From Dillenia suffruticosa (Eukaryota; Streptophyta; Magnoliopsida; Dilleniales; Dilleniaceae), in the NCBI GenBank assembly GCA_033439265.1, contig JAVTVX010000020.1:18990001-19054000 (forward strand): a stretch of DNA of 64,000 nt, in the 5' to 3' direction. The position numbers and the translations under genes are program-made. The notes beneath the pieces are model-generated. The model was not told where the DNA came from and did not search any database. It saw only the letters and a list, made by a program, of their open reading frames with translations. Positions within the stretch are counted from its first letter, which is position 1, and each line of letters starts with the position of its first letter. Shown here piece after piece: positions 48,345 to 61,845 of this stretch.

Positions 48345-49282
48345 ATGGAGTGGACTTCAAGGTGGATAGGATAGGTCAGATTCTCTCATTCAAATGCCAA
48401 CTGAAAACTTCTTTTGCTTCATTCACACTAGTCTGCTGAAATTTAAAATTTCTTGGCAGCCCTTCCATTGGCGAAGCATGTGTCTCTGGGTCTTTCGAAT
48501 TGTTCCGCATCATATACGGATGAGCTACTGCACTCTGCAAAATTGTACCAGTTAAAATTTTTGTTGGACATTCACCAAAAAGTAGATCTCCGTGTTGTCC
48601 TATGCCAATTTTTTAAGATCTTGTAACTGCTTTATGATGTGAATCGCAGATTCAATTTCTTATTTTTACTTCATTATTTCTTGAACAACATGAAAGCAAT
48701 GATTCCAATTTGCTATACATTTGCTATTTGACCGTCTCCATATCAGTGATTACCATCTTCAAGGTGCACCGCAAAACATAAAGACCAGCGACCTGATTTT
48801 CTAAGGTCACACCCGTTATTGATTTCAATTTTGAGACATCGTGTCAGTAACATCTACATTTGTGAAATACGCCCGGTGGCTCTATGTTGGAGTGCCCATT
48901 AGTGGAGAGAACCAAATAAGGAGAACCAAATAAGGAACACTCTCTTATGAGCAATAGTATGAACTACATAAACATAAAGCTTATTAGAATTAGTTCCCAT
49001 TAGTTGCCAACTGATTTTTCACAAGTTGACTGGCACAGATCCTTACAATGTGGATTGCATCGTAAACAAGCACAAATCTGGATTTTATTTTGCTTTGGTT
49101 TGGGGGGTTTTTCATGACCTAGTATAACAGAGCTGCCACAAGTATTGTACATTTCTGCATACTTTGCAAGTGAAGAAACAGAAGGTTGCATTATGAATAT
49201 AATTGATTAGCTTGCCAGAGACAATGCATAACTTTAATACAATGCATCCCTCTTGTTCTGAGCCTGCTTTTAAAATACAATA
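48345..49282. other. Convergent 3' regions of the His-rich gene and cyclin C
   Basis: 938 bp between the two stop codons. It probably holds both 3' UTRs. No other gene or repeat was recognised. Confidence 0.5.
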
Positions 49283-52200
49283 TTATGGCTTTAACTTGTT
49301 TACTGCTGAATTGACTCTTTCCTCTGTGATTGATAGGTGGTTGTCATGGAAATCTAATATTTCCATTGAGATATTCTTCACCTGTCAAAATGCATAAACA
49401 TTAGAATAGCAAAAGAATACTTTGTGCAGAATCTCCTCTCCCATCCACTCTCCCCAAAGAAAAAATAGTAGGAACAAAATAAAATAATTTGTTTCAAAAA
49501 CTAGTTTAGAAATGGAATGAAGTATGAATGAGTTGTAGATTGGTGCAGCCCTATCAGAATACTAACAATTGCATAGTGTTTTAGATGATTTCCATGCTAA
49601 TAATGCTGATATAAGCTTATGACAACAGCAAGAAGATGTTACAGCAACGTGATCTTTCAGAAAAGGGAAAGCATAGGGCCTAGATGAGAACACAAACTTG
49701 AGTTCGTGCTTCAAAAGAACTCAATCAATTTAGCTTGCATATATTTAAGCCATAGGGCCTACAAGTTCTTGATTCAAAAGATGTTTCACCAAAAACGAAA
49801 TTCAAGACACAAGGTCAAGCTTTCAAAGTAGCCATTTTGGCGGTAGTAACAGCCAATTGCTGACCCAGGATAATTGAGATCCAACCACGACCGAATATTT
49901 GTAACCCGATGATGATCCCAAAAAAAAAAAAGGAATCATGAAAGCCCATTTCAGTCAATTTATTTATCACAAAATTGTTACTTGTGGGAGCAAATCCAAA
50001 TTGATCACATATGTAAGTATAACATAATTGTATTTGTTATATTTTGTGTAACAAGATCACTTCCAAAAGTTTAAACTCATGGAAGGAGTCGTTATTACTT
50101 CTTTTTCTATTTTATGCTTCCCCCCCTCCCCCGGTGCACGCATGCGTGCGAAGTGGAGTCATTCATTGAATAATGCAGGATTTTTAAAATGGAGTAAAAG
50201 CAATCTATTTCAATTCAATCTATGAATTTGCAAAATTATTCAATTCAATGACAGAAAAAAGAGACCTAATATGATTTGAAATCAGGACCTCCCATTGTGA
50301 TACCCTCTTAAATTTATGTAACTACCATCCCTTCCAAAAACTTAACCATGTGGATGGAGGCATCATTAATTGGTTCTGTATCTAACAGTATCATGTGGTA
50401 TCAAATCCAATTTAAATTTCAATCGTCAATTGACATTAAGACTTTCCATCTGTTTGGGAGAGGGATCTCCTAGACACCTATAAGGACGTAGATGTCTAAA
50501 AAAGTTAAGAAGTGTACAGGCAAAATTCAGCCAGCTGAATCATATCTAAAGATCTATGCCAAACATATTGGAGAATGGTACAATTTCAGTTGAATAAATA
50601 TAACTTGGAACAAACTTCTAATTTACAAGGAAAAAATAATAACGAGTTAAAAGGATTGGAAGAGAAACAGCTAAATGGTTGTTCTTCTGTGCTTCTGCAG
50701 TTTCCCTTAAAAGATGGCAAAATAAGTAATGAAGCATTATCATGCATTTTGCATGGTGATCCTGATAGCATCCATTTCAAATCATGCCAATAACACAAAC
50801 ACATAATTTTTAAGGCTTCTTTCAAAAGAGGTTCATTTCTTGGTTTATGGATGGGTTGGTGTTCTTTATCTAAATCTCAAGTTCCAGGAATGCTTTAGTG
50901 AATGGGAAGTTGAGGGGTCATACCAAGTGGAAAATTCAACTTGGCATATATTTAGCTTTGCAGGAGACAAAGCTTATCAACTAGGTATTGACATTATTAA
51001 TTGGATACACTTATTTTGATATTCGATCAAATTTTAGTGTTTAGTAAGACAAACATTATTTTCATATTTTGACCTTATAGGATCAATTGAATATTTTTAT
51101 AATTACAACATTCCATAGTGTCCTAAGGGACAATATTGTACTTATTTATTTGCACTTTCTTTTCCACTATAAGGGTTTTGGCTATTGAAGCCTTTGAAAG
51201 GGTGTTAAAATCTAACTGATGATGAAGATGAAATTTTTAATTGCATCTATAAATTGCTTAATCTTGCTTACTTCAGTGCATCAATCCTCTCTCTGAGTTT
51301 ATCCTCATTTTTCTTTCCCATCTTATCATGCTTTCCTTCCACTAGGTCTGCACCATTCAGATACCCTGTATTTATGATCTCGATAGACCAGGAAACTAGT
51401 ATTGATACGTGAGATGTTATCCTTCTCCTAAAACTACTATATTAAGGTCTTGTGTCCATGTGTTGCAAAGAGATGCAACTCAAGTATTATTGCCCAACTT
51501 TTACTCATCACAAAATTTTACCAAAAAGCTATCCATGAGCAACAAGAAACACATTATTGGCAAGAAAGATGTCCACTGGCCACCTTTGTTTAAGTTGCTC
51601 AAACAACCAAGCATGCTACATTAGGAGAGGGGATAGTGGGTAGAGGAAGGGATACAAAAATTGTAAGACAGGAAATAACAACTATCAAAACTTACCACAT
51701 TCATATCAACTCGAAGCTCTTCAAACCAAGCAGTAGTATCCTTCTCTTTGAGTACACTGGCAATATATATGCAAGCTAAAGCAATCATATGTGGAGCATG
51801 TACAAGGATGAGATCCATCTTGTATGTGTCATTGACAAGTCCCCTATATGTTCCATAAAAAATGTTTTAGCCTCACATGTTCTATTTACTTACATTTATA
51901 AAGCAATATTTCAAAGACAATGGCACATGTACAGGGTAAAATTTAGACCAAAAAATATGTACAGAACAAGATACTATAGAAGTGAATGGATGATGAGGAT
52001 GCCAAGAACATGATATATCAAGTTCAGCACTTTAAGGTGAGAATAGAAATTTCCAAAGTAATTTTGTGAATAAGCTGCGACAATTAACTCAAAGGCATGT
52101 GAATCTTCAAATATCACCCATTAGATCCATTCTGGAAGCGAATTTTGGCACTGAAACTGGTTCTTGTTACATTTTATGCAAGAAACACAACAGGACATAG

Positions 52201-55200
52201 CTTTAGCAAAAATAAAGTACTATAATACTTAGCTTCAATATTTGTTTATTTATTTTTGTTAAACAAAAAAAAGATGTGAAGGGGCAACTAACTTAGCTAC
52301 TGGCTTTACTATAACACATATTTAATCAAATCTTTTTTAAGAATAAATTGTTAATGGGGTGGTGACTTGATAGTGGTTTCTTCAACTCGTCTTTAATGCA
52401 GAAAAGAAAAAGGGATTGACCCCATGTGAATTTATTGACAACCACTATCAAATCAAGAATCACCATCAGCAGCTCCAGTCCCTCTCTAGAATCTGTCTGT
52501 GTTTTGAGGTAATTGGGATTCAAATTCTGACTTGGCTATGAATAGGTTGTATTTGCTTGAGAAGCAATTGACCCCTATCGAAACCCAATTCCTCTCTTTC
52601 TGCTATGTGTGTTATTAGTGCTTCAAAATCACTTCTTTTCTTTCGCCTTTTGTTTTGTTTTGTTTTGTTTTGTATTGTATTGTTTTGTTTACTCTTTTCC
52701 TTTTTTTGTTTTTTTGTGAATTTAGAGAGAGAAAGAGAGAGATAGCCCCATAAGGACCACATTTGAGATTTTTTTTTTCCATAAAATATTCTTTTTAGCC
52801 ACTTCAGTAAAATTTTGAAATATTGGACAAAATAATTTTATTTCAATTTATATTTGAAAAAACAAAGAAAATATTTTCAGTATATCTTCTACCTCAAGCC
52901 ACTTACATTCTTATTTTACAAGAAGCTCTTGAAGAGTTGGATATTTGATGGTTTAATTATTTTACAAGAAGCTCTTACATTATTTAAATTTCTTTTTTGT
53001 AACTTCAACAGTTATTATCGATAGTCTATTTTACAAGAAGCTCTTCAATTTTTTTCCCTCTCTTTTTGGTCTTTCGTTTTTTGACTCCTTAAAATTAATA
53101 TTTTGTTACACCAAATAAGATTAAAATTTAAGTAGTTAAATTTACCGTTCTGCTTGTTAATTCAATCGGACAAAGTGAGGTGGGGGGGGGGGAAAATTAT
53201 TGGAACAAGAGCCCTTATATCTGGTGGTACCAAAAACTTCTCTCTAGACGTGGGTCTTGAGTTCAAGTCCATATTCCTTGTACCCAAGCATGATGCCCTC
53301 CTTTTTAACCAAAAAAGGAAAAATATTATTCGAGTAACATTTAGCCTTTCAATGTTACCCTTGTAATTTTTCACCCTCAAAACATTCCCCCCTTTACTGC
53401 ACGTCTTTAGTGTAAATTTGTTGAAATCACATCAGTACCCATAACTAACATCAAACTGACTCTAGGTAACATCATCTAGAGCATTAAAATCTGGCCCTTG
53501 ATTCTATAATTGGGTGGAAAGCAATCTATCATCACAATGTAGAATTTACAAGTCTTGAAGTTTCCAGTTGAGAACTTTTTTCCTACAATAATTACACCTG
53601 TTAGGAGATCAAGTATTTTCTGTTTCCTATAACAAGAGTATAATGTAGAATCATCTACTGCTACAGTAAGAGAATAATCAGATACCAAACTAAGGTTTTG
53701 ACCAATAAATTATGCATTGGGACACTTAGATCAACAAAGGCAAAAAAAATATCATAAGAAAATTATTTCAGAGAGTAAATTTAAATTGGAGCCAAACCCA
53801 AAATTTGGAATTAAGGTTTAGTTTGTTGTAGTAAATTTAAATTGGAATTGTGACAACACCAGAGACCTAAAGCCAAGTGATAAAATTCTTACCATGATAC
53901 TTGGGTCATACTTACGTCACCCATGCCAGCATCCTGAAGCAACCTGCCAAGATAAAGAACAAGAGATTGTTGGACTCTCCTTTCACAAATGGTAACTGAA
54001 GAAATCTGAAAGCAACAATTTCTCCATATGCTTGGACAGATAGGAATGTAATCAATCAGAAGCATCTTTTATGGGGCTTCAGAAACAGGCAAATGGTAGA
54101 ACAGATTCATATATACAACTCCACTGCCATATTCAAGGTTAAAAAAAAAAAAAAAAGTTCTGAAAGCAACAATTTCTGTGTTTGGACGGGCAGGAAAATA
54201 ATTGATTTAGGAGCTTTTGGTACATGGTTTGAGAAACAGGTGGTAAACAAGATTCACGTATATGCCTGAAGACCATATTCAATGTTTAACTTAGAGAGGG
54301 AGACACACAGAGACATAAAGACAGACAGAGAAGGAGGAATATGGTAATAAAAGATTTTACATATACTTCAAATACCAGATTCAAGGTCTAACAAGTTAAA
54401 AATCCTGGTAACTGATTGAGCGAACATGAAGAGTTGGCTTAAATTCACTTACTGCGGTAATGCACGATATGGATGGAATACCACCAGGTAATAGTCAAGA
54501 GCTTCTAAAATTTTCATTTCCATTTCAAGTATGTCTTTAATTTCAAATTTGTACCTCTCATCCGTATCTGAAAGATAAAAAACAGATTTAATGCTGAATT
54601 AGACCATGGAGATGTAAAGTGGACATTCAGGAAACTTTAGCTCTTAAATTTAAATATCAGATCTTGTGACAAGTACTAACAGATTTTTCTGCTGTAAAAT
54701 ACAAGCAGTCTAGCCTGCACTGTGCTTTCTTCAGCTTTTGATGCCAAATAAAGGCAGGTTGGTGCCACTAAACGTGGATCATACTCTGTCATACTTTTCC
54801 TGATAAGAAGAATAAAAAATGCACACAAGGATAAACTATCAAAATTAATGAGAAAAAAGTATAAATTTGTCTAAACTCATGCACAGGCCCACTAGAAATT
54901 TTGAAGAATCATTACTGGAAAACGAAATAAAAAGGAAACTAATTAAATAAGAAGGACAAGACCAGTGCAATCAGTGCAGCAGGAAGTCCAATGAAGCTCC
55001 AATTTAAAAAATCTCAGTTGGACTTAAACTTAGTTTGAGTGATAGATAATGTGCAATAGTAGTACAATCAGTAACATCTAGAACCTGGACAAAGTTGAAA
55101 CCTGTCATCAATTATGAGGCAAACACTGGACTTGCTAAATTTTAGATACAACTCAACCTGACATCAATGGACCTCAGCAAAAATTCATCAACTGAAGGTA

Positions 55201-58200
55201 TCCAGTAAATCAAATGAAAAACAAAACTACTGCGATCACTGACATGCAATCATATATTAATTCATCAAGCGAGTCAACTTGATCTAGGATGTAGACTGTT
55301 CAACTCTATTCAGTTCCTGAGTGTTTCTTCCTCTCATTCCAAACAAAACTCATGGACGCCACCCTACACCGATAATAACATTCACCTCATCCCTTTGCAC
55401 TCCATTCCCAGAAGAGGATAAGCTAGTTCACGACAACAAGAGAAGAACCAAAGGCATGCTTCATAAGCAACTTTGCAAGGAGTGATCTGAGGATTAATTA
55501 AATTCCCTGCACTGATCTCCCTAGCTACACTTGTTGACCAAAACCATTCCCCCATCTCGATACCAACTTCTCAAAGTATGAAGGGAGTACAGGATTAGAA
55601 CGGCTTGCCAACAAGTTTATAGATCAACTGGAAAAGCAAAAGAGGCTATGGAACGTGCAACAATGCGGCGCCCTTTAGTCTGCAGTGCAGAATCTCTTTA
55701 TTGAGAGTTGTGCCATGGTGCACAGACTCGAGCTCCTGCAATGTCTTGACAGAATTTTATTTCTTTCTTTCTTTCTTTCTTTCTTTCTTTTTCTTTTTTG
55801 CCAATTCTCTTTCCTTTGTGATGGTTTAGGGTTGAGACCCATATAAATACTCTTTATTTGAGACTAGTAAGACATTTTTGATATATTATTATTGTTAAAC
55901 TTTGGTCTTTCTCTCAAATCTCTTGGATTAGGGTTTGTATTTTTGGAGTATGAACTGATCGAACCAATACCACGTTTTTGTTCCACATCACCTTTACTTC
56001 ACTCACTCTACCCTTTGTTTGGAATGGAGGGGAATCAGGAAGGGACAAGGTGTACCCCCAAATGTTTTGCCAGTCTTTTTAAAAGAAATGGGTGCCATAG
56101 CCTAAATTCTGGACCGGAAGGGATTGGATTCAATGAAATTTATACTATTCTTGCCAAAAAGGGTCATTCTCATTGTAACCTCCTCTCTCATACTTCTTTC
56201 TTTGTGAATACTACTTTCTACTCTCCATCAGGATTTCAAACAAACTCAAGAACCCACCGGACAGCAACCCAAATTTGTCCCATACATGGACGGACAATAG
56301 ATCTGACAAAAGCAGAAAAAACAAGATGCGCACAATATGAAATATCAATGGCCTAAACCAAAAAGAGTGTCCAAATTATTGTTATGCAGCTTATAATTTT
56401 ACTTGGAAGTGCAACTCAATAAACCTATGCTAACCTCAGACTGAGTTCCAAGATCAGATAAAGCACAAAAGAGAGATTCTCCCAAAATATGAGAAGAAAA
56501 CAACACACAAAAATAAAAATGATGGTAGAAAAATACTGTTCTAAGATAATCCATGTTCCAAATTCAATTGAATGCATATCATTGCATGTATTGGCTACAA
56601 AGATCCTAGATTTATAGTTTGCTTAGAAGAAGAACAGGAAAGGTTTCCATTGTTCATGAGAAAAAAACTGAGTTGTTTGGTGTTTACTTGGTGTATGCAC
56701 GCCTCATGTATGTAACTGCAGTGGCTACAACCCTGAAAAAATAGACGGTACATCAGAATTCATGGTGTAAGCTGACCCAAAAAAAAGGATCAACATTGTC
56801 CCTGTGACTTCTGCCAACATAAATAAATATTTTTTGATTAGGTTTGATATATAAGAAATCTTATGATTAGGCCACCATATACAAATTTGAAAGAGAAAGA
56901 GAAAATGAAATCAAAGCTGCACAATTTAGATGAAGGGTATAGTTAGCTCAACCATGTTATAGATTCTCTACATTCATGGTGATACGTGAGTATTGTCTTA
57001 TATAAGAATTATATATGATAACAAGCAACAACAAAGTGGTAATAGTCTTATCACTGACTTTAAAATTGAACTTATGATGAGATATTGCATTCCGAAGAGG
57101 CCTTTTATGTTTTTGGATTGGTAAAAGAACATCCCCCGGAGGCCATTTTGTATGACATATGGAGTCAACTCAGATGCAACGTAATCAATCTTCATGATGA
57201 CAGTTCCTTGGACTAGAAAAGATATGAAAGTCTAGCAAGACTTACTATTGTTGTGTCTATTATTTAACGCAGAGTTAAATTAAGGAGGTAAAAGTTGAAG
57301 ATAGCACACCAACAAAGTAAAAGGGGAAAACAAAATGCGTGATTTTGAGGCCAGTGTCGTCAAAAGTGCTACGTGCTCTCAAGGTGCCTGATATGCACGA
57401 TGCATTCATTGGAAACAAATACTCTAGGAAAACATTTAAGAATTAGTAAAGAAGAATTCTAGGAAAAATAATAGTTTTCTTATTTTAGTTGTTAGCAATC
57501 TTTTTAAAATTAGAAGTTTCCTAAGTTTTGAGAATTTTTCATATTAGAAATGATTAGGGATTTATTTTTAGAAAAATTCTATTCTGTTGTAAACCCTAAT
57601 TTTTCTATAAGAATGGTATAATCAATAAAGTGGCAAGTCTAAATTCTCCTAAAAGAATTGTGGTAGGAAGCTTGCTGGGGAACAAGTTTGCAGCCATCAA
57701 AAATAAGGTTTAAAAAGGGAAAAACTCGAGCAAGGGAAGAGAGGAATTCCCTGCAGTATTTCCATTGACTAGATCTTATACTAGGACTCTTATCAACTTG
57801 GTATCAAAACCAGCCAGCATTGAAAACTTTGCAAAATAGTTTGGCCGAATAGAGAGATTCAGGGTATTCAAGCAGTGAATGAAGCAGCAACTAGATAGGG
57901 TGGAGGAACTCCAGCAGTCATACCAGAGGTTGTTGCAGCAGTAGCAACAGCAGACTGTGGGGAGCTCGTAGATGGAAGGGCTTCTGCGAGAACTGTTGGG
58001 GCTCAGCAAGGTCTAGGAGATGGGTAGCAGCAGCCGCACCCTTACAGACCACAGGAGGAGTGAAACGTCCGGCACGAAGAAGCAACCGCAATTCCCCAGT
58101 TCTCTAAACTAGAATTCCCGTCATATGATAGGGCTGAGGATCACCTTATTTTGATCTATCGAAATGAGCACTTTTTTGAAAATCAAGGAACACTCGCGGG

Positions 58201-59859
58201 GGAAAAAGGGGGCTGGCAGCATTACACCTCAAGAGGAAGTGCAGCTATGGTTTTTCAAGGTTGAGCAAGGAGGAGGGGCATGGACTCAGACACATTTACA
58301 GAACAGTGCCACTTGAGATTCGGCCCTCCCTTGAGCCTCAACCCCCTTGGCAAGTTGTCCAATTTAAAACAGGAAGAGACAGTGGAGGAGTATCAAAAGG
58401 AGTTTCAATCCTTACTGGCTCGCAATTCAGAACTCTCCACGAAGCAGCAAATCAGCCTATTTATGGCTGGACACCTGGAGGGGCAGCAGTTGGAGGTGCA
58501 ATTATAGCAACCTCACAGCTTGGGGGCTGCTATGAATTTGGCCTGCACATATGAAAGACAACAAAGAACAAACCAAGCTGTGATAGGAGGAACCGCAAGA
58601 CAACATCTGTGTGGAACAGCCCAAAATTAACTACTGGTAGGACTGCTGCAGAGAAAGGAACTGCTTGGGCGATAACAAGTACTGGAGTACAGCCACCCCT
58701 TCTTTAAGAAGCTCACCAAAGCAGAGATGGAGGAAAGGACAAAAGGGCCCTGCTTCAACTGTGATGAAGCATTTTTCCAGGAACGTAAATGCAACAAACT
58801 GTTTTGGGTGGAATTGGCGAAGTCCAAAGAGGAGGATGAGGGGGAGCCAAGAGAACTGGAGACATCCTTGCATGCGATAACAAAGGTAAGGGACTCACCA
58901 TCAATGCAACTTAAAATGTTGGTGGAAGGTTGTCCTATGTGGGTACTAATAGATTTAGGAAGCACCCACAACTTCATTGGTGTTGCTGCCGCAAAATCAG
59001 ACACAAACCAGGACTGCAAGTATCGGTGGCCAATAGCGAGAAGTTTCCCAGCTAAGGCAAGTGCGAGATTGTTTCATTCCAGGTTACTGCTGATAACTTT
59101 TATTATGATTTATATGTTATTCCTTTAGAAGGATTTGATGTCGTTTTGGGAGGTTAAATGGCTGCAAACATTGGAGCCAATTGAATGAAATTTTGCTGAT
59201 TTAACTATGAGTATTAACCTCGGAGGAAAACAAGTCAAGCGGCTATGACAAAGGCTGGATAAAGAGGTAAGAGTTCATCACCTTCAAGGGGCCTGTTCTC
59301 CCTCAGTTGAGCTCGAAAAGTTACCGGTGGATTTCCCAGACTTATTTGGTGAACCAACCCATTTACCTCCTTGCCCGTGAATGTGATCACAGGATCACAC
59401 TTTTTCAAGGGACAGCACCGGTGGTTGCTAGACCATATAGATATCCCCATTGACAAAAGGATAAGATAGAGCAACAATGTGAGGAGATGATGACTCGAGG
59501 CATCATCAACCCAAGCTGATCACCCTTCTCCTCCCCTATCCTGCTTGTTCCTAAGCAAGATAGGTATTAGAGATTTTGTGTGGATTATAGGGAGTTAAAC
59601 GCTAGACTGTGAAGCACAAGTTCCCTATTCCGGTGGTGGAGTTGTTAGATGAACTGCATGGAGCAAAGTATTTCTCTAAGCTAGATTTGAAGTCCAGCTA
59701 TCACTAAGTCCAGATGGATGAAGCACTGGTGGAGAAGACTACATTCCAAACCCATCACATTTTGAATTTTTGGTAATGCCATCCGGCCTCACTAGTGCTC
59801 CATCAACCTTTCAAGCCTTGATGAACAAGATCTTCCGGCATCACCAAACGTAAGTTTGT

Positions 59860-59906
<47 letters not shown>

Positions 59907-60832
59907 GACATATTGATATATAGTAAGACAGAGGTTGAACATCTGCAACACCTATGTACTGTTTTGAATTTATTACCTACTCACCGCTTCTTTGTAAAGA
60001 AATCCAAGTGCACCTTTGGGGAGACTCAGGTGGCATACTTGGGACACATTGTTAGGTGCAGGTGTCTCGATTGATCCCTCAAAGGTCCAACCAGTCACTG
60101 ACTGGTCAGACCCTCATTCAGTTATGGACCTTCGTGGAGTCCTAGGGTTAGCGGGGTATTACAGAAAATTTATCGGGGGATATGGGGAGTTAGCCATACC
60201 ATTGACAGATTTACTTAAAAAGAACTCTTTCAAGTGGAATGAAAGGTTTGCTAAGGCCTTTGACTCACTAAAAAGTCCCTGACTGAGTCCCCAATGCTGC
60301 AACTACCCAATTTCAGTGAAGTATTTGTGGTGGAGTGCGACAACTCTAGGGAAGGGATTGGGGCTATTCCACACCAACAAGGACACCCCATTGCATTCTT
60401 TAGTAGGAGAATTACGGAGAGGCACAGCAAATTGCCAGCCTACGAGAGTGAATTGATTGGACTGGTGAAGGCAATGCAACATGGGCGGCCATACTAATGC
60501 GAAAGGTCATTCACCATTCGAATAGACCATTTCAGCCTGAAATAGGCCATACTAATGCAAAAGGTCATTCCCAGCATGCTAGTAATTTATGACGATCTCT
60601 AATAATCATAGCTACATGGAACATGCCATTGGCAAAATCCACCAAACCCAGATTTTAGATGCTTGATGCCCGGGGGCAACCAGAGCACTTAAGAGACCAA
60701 TAAGGAGCAAAATTTGTATTTAATTGTTGTCTCATGCTTATTGTTTGCATAAACATGAAAGTGCTTCAAGAGATCGGGAGATCATGCCTAACCTCTGTCG
60801 GACTTTAACATATTGAGCCAGCTTCCACATAT
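49283..60832 (-). CDS. CYCC1: Cyclin C (Mediator kinase-module cyclin), first exon outside the window
   Basis: Cyclin C pairs with CDK8 in the Mediator kinase module in the nucleus. Exons in transcript order: 60793-60832, 56688-56732, 54681-54799, 54453-54567, 53893-53943, 51696-51843 and 49283-49381. All junctions are GT-AG and phases agree: 617 nt, 205 residues after the first exon. Recognisable cyclin-box parts: [100 protein letters not shown] and the end [15 protein letters not shown]. The last base of the preceding exon is probably 64000, since TGTGAGT reads as a donor there on the minus strand in the right phase (T|AT). About 45-50 N-terminal residues are missing. Introns are large; one holds an LTR element. 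Confidence 0.92.
49382..51695 (-). other. Last intron of cyclin C
   Basis: 2.3 kb, no transposon recognised. An open frame at 50575-50793 (+) has no known motifs. The stretch 51270-51400 read on the minus strand gives an odd hydrophilic peptide ([11 protein letters not shown]) that I first took for the cyclin C end, but the true last exon lies at 49283-49381. Confidence 0.5.
53195..53335 (+). repeat. Possible decayed SINE-like repeat in a cyclin C intron
   Basis: Contains 'cttgagttcaagtccatatt', a box B-like stretch, followed by a T/A-rich tail. Box A is not convincing. It lies next to a G run (53182-53191). Confidence 0.2.
54800..56687 (-). other. Cyclin C intron with an unassigned open frame and a TATA-bearing repeat-like stretch
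   Basis: A TTTC microsatellite lies at 55765-55791. Around 55830-55940 there is a 'catataaatactc' TATA-like motif and then 'gattagggtttgta', a layout seen in LTR ends. An open frame at 55892-56356 (+) has its first ATG at 55951 and carries no motif I know. This could be a decayed non-coding LTR element, but no paired repeat was found in the window. Confidence 0.3.
57389..57795 (+). repeat. 5' LTR of the 57389 element
   Basis: Begins TGATATGCAC, ends ...CTTATCA, and is followed two bases later by TTGGTATCAAAACC, a primer-binding-site sequence. Matches both LTRs of the 3447-6490 element along its length. Confidence 0.8.
59860..59903 (+). repeat. Long poly-T tract
   Basis: A run of about 44 T. 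It could be the poly-A tail of a minus-strand retroposed sequence or simple slippage. No retroposed body could be identified beside it. Confidence 0.7.
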
Positions 60833-61213
60833 CTGAAAGCACAAAAATCATATACAGGGTATTAGTAAACTCAACATGATTCCACTTAAAGAAGAATAAG
60901 GAGCTATGTGTTCTATTGTGCAAGAAATAAAATAATTATCAAATAATCAAGACAGTTTGAGGAGCACATTTCGTGTATGAACAAAAGCACTTATAACAGA
61001 GGGTGGACCACTTCACTACAAGTTCATTTTAGAAGTTCTTAAAAACTAGGTACCCACATGTTTGCCTCGTTATATTTGATTGGGAAATGATACTGTCCCA
61101 GGTCAATAGCAAAAGTCTGAATAAATTGCTGCAAAGAAGCTCTTTCGGTGCTTCTGAATTATGTGTTATGGCTATTCTTTGGTGCATCGTGAACCAAAAG
61201 CCTAAGTTTCACG

Positions 61214-61292
61214 GAAACGGAAACGGAAACGGAAACAAGAAAGGGAAACGGGAAACGGGAAACGGGAAACAGGAAATGGGAAACGGAAACGG
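61214..61292 (+). repeat. GGAAACG minisatellite
   Basis: About a dozen 6- to 8-bp units varying between GGAAACG, GGGAAAC and GGAAAT. Confidence 0.85.
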
Positions 61293-61744
61293 ATACGGAG
61301 AGACTGCATTTTCTAAAAATATAAGAAATGGGGAAACGGGAAAGCGTATATATATTAAAAATATAAAAATTTTTATATAAATAATAAAATAATCATCTTT
61401 TATAATAAAAAAATAATGAAATAATATTGTAAATAATAAAAGTATATCCTAAAATATTAATCAAACATATAAAATGATAAAAAAAGGCAACGAAATGTAA
61501 ATGCAAATTCGCGACACATGAAATTGATTTTGAAATGCAAAGTAAATGTAAATGAGATGGGAATCTTCTACTAGAAGCTACATCTAAAAGTTTTTAAAAC
61601 ATAATAGGAGGACAATGGGACAGCAGGGCAACCCGTGATAGAAGAAAATATATTATTATGGAAGTCAACTCAATTTGAAAGGAGAAGACGAAAGGGGAAG
61701 AACAAGATGCAGTCTTGGCCGGAGAAGAAAGGGGAAGAAGAAGA

Positions 61745-61845
61745 TGTAGTCTTGGCCTTCATAGAAATTGCAGAAGGTGCAGTATCGACCTTCACAGAAA
61801 TTGCAGAAGGTGCACTCTCGGCCTTCACATAAATTGCAGAAGATG
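61745..61845 (+). repeat. 33-bp tandem repeat, about three copies
   Basis: Units share TTCA(T/C)A(G/T)AAATTGCAGAAG followed by a (G/A)TGC-type segment and 'cggcc'. The 33-bp period keeps an 11-codon frame (EIAEGA-like), but no real gene is evident around it. Confidence 0.75.

Larger units (their letters stand above)
57389..60500 (+). mobile_element. Broken Ty3/gypsy-type LTR retrotransposon, antisense within a cyclin C intron
   Basis: A fossil of the Ty3/gypsy (Metaviridae) group. Parts in order: 5' LTR 57389-57795, a primer-binding site complementary to initiator tRNA-Met (about 57798-57810), a gag region (about 57840-58700), a CCHC knuckle and aspartic protease region (about 58740-59000), and reverse transcriptase with RNase H (about 59560-60500). 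I see no integrase and no 3' LTR in the window. The coding interior is broken in many places (more than ten) and a long poly-T interrupts it at 59860-59903. It lies opposite in strand to the cyclin C gene and is of the same family as the 3447-6490 element. Heavy decay suggests an old insertion. Confidence 0.85.

Noticed and set aside
49203-49397. Plus-strand open frame of 64 codons
   Set aside because: It overlies the last cyclin C exon on the minus strand (49283-49381), which has clear homology.
51270-51400. Minus-strand peptide ending [11 protein letters not shown] as the cyclin C C-terminus
   Set aside because: Lacks the VKNISMEIL segment that must follow; that segment and a proper stop are at 49283-49381.
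53260-53300. tRNA-like box B (gttcaagtcc)
   Set aside because: No cloverleaf can be drawn and box A is missing; at most a decayed SINE.
61214-61292. Regular short repeats that could suggest a CRISPR-like array
   Set aside because: Units are 6-8 bp with no spacers, and this is plant nuclear DNA; it is a minisatellite.
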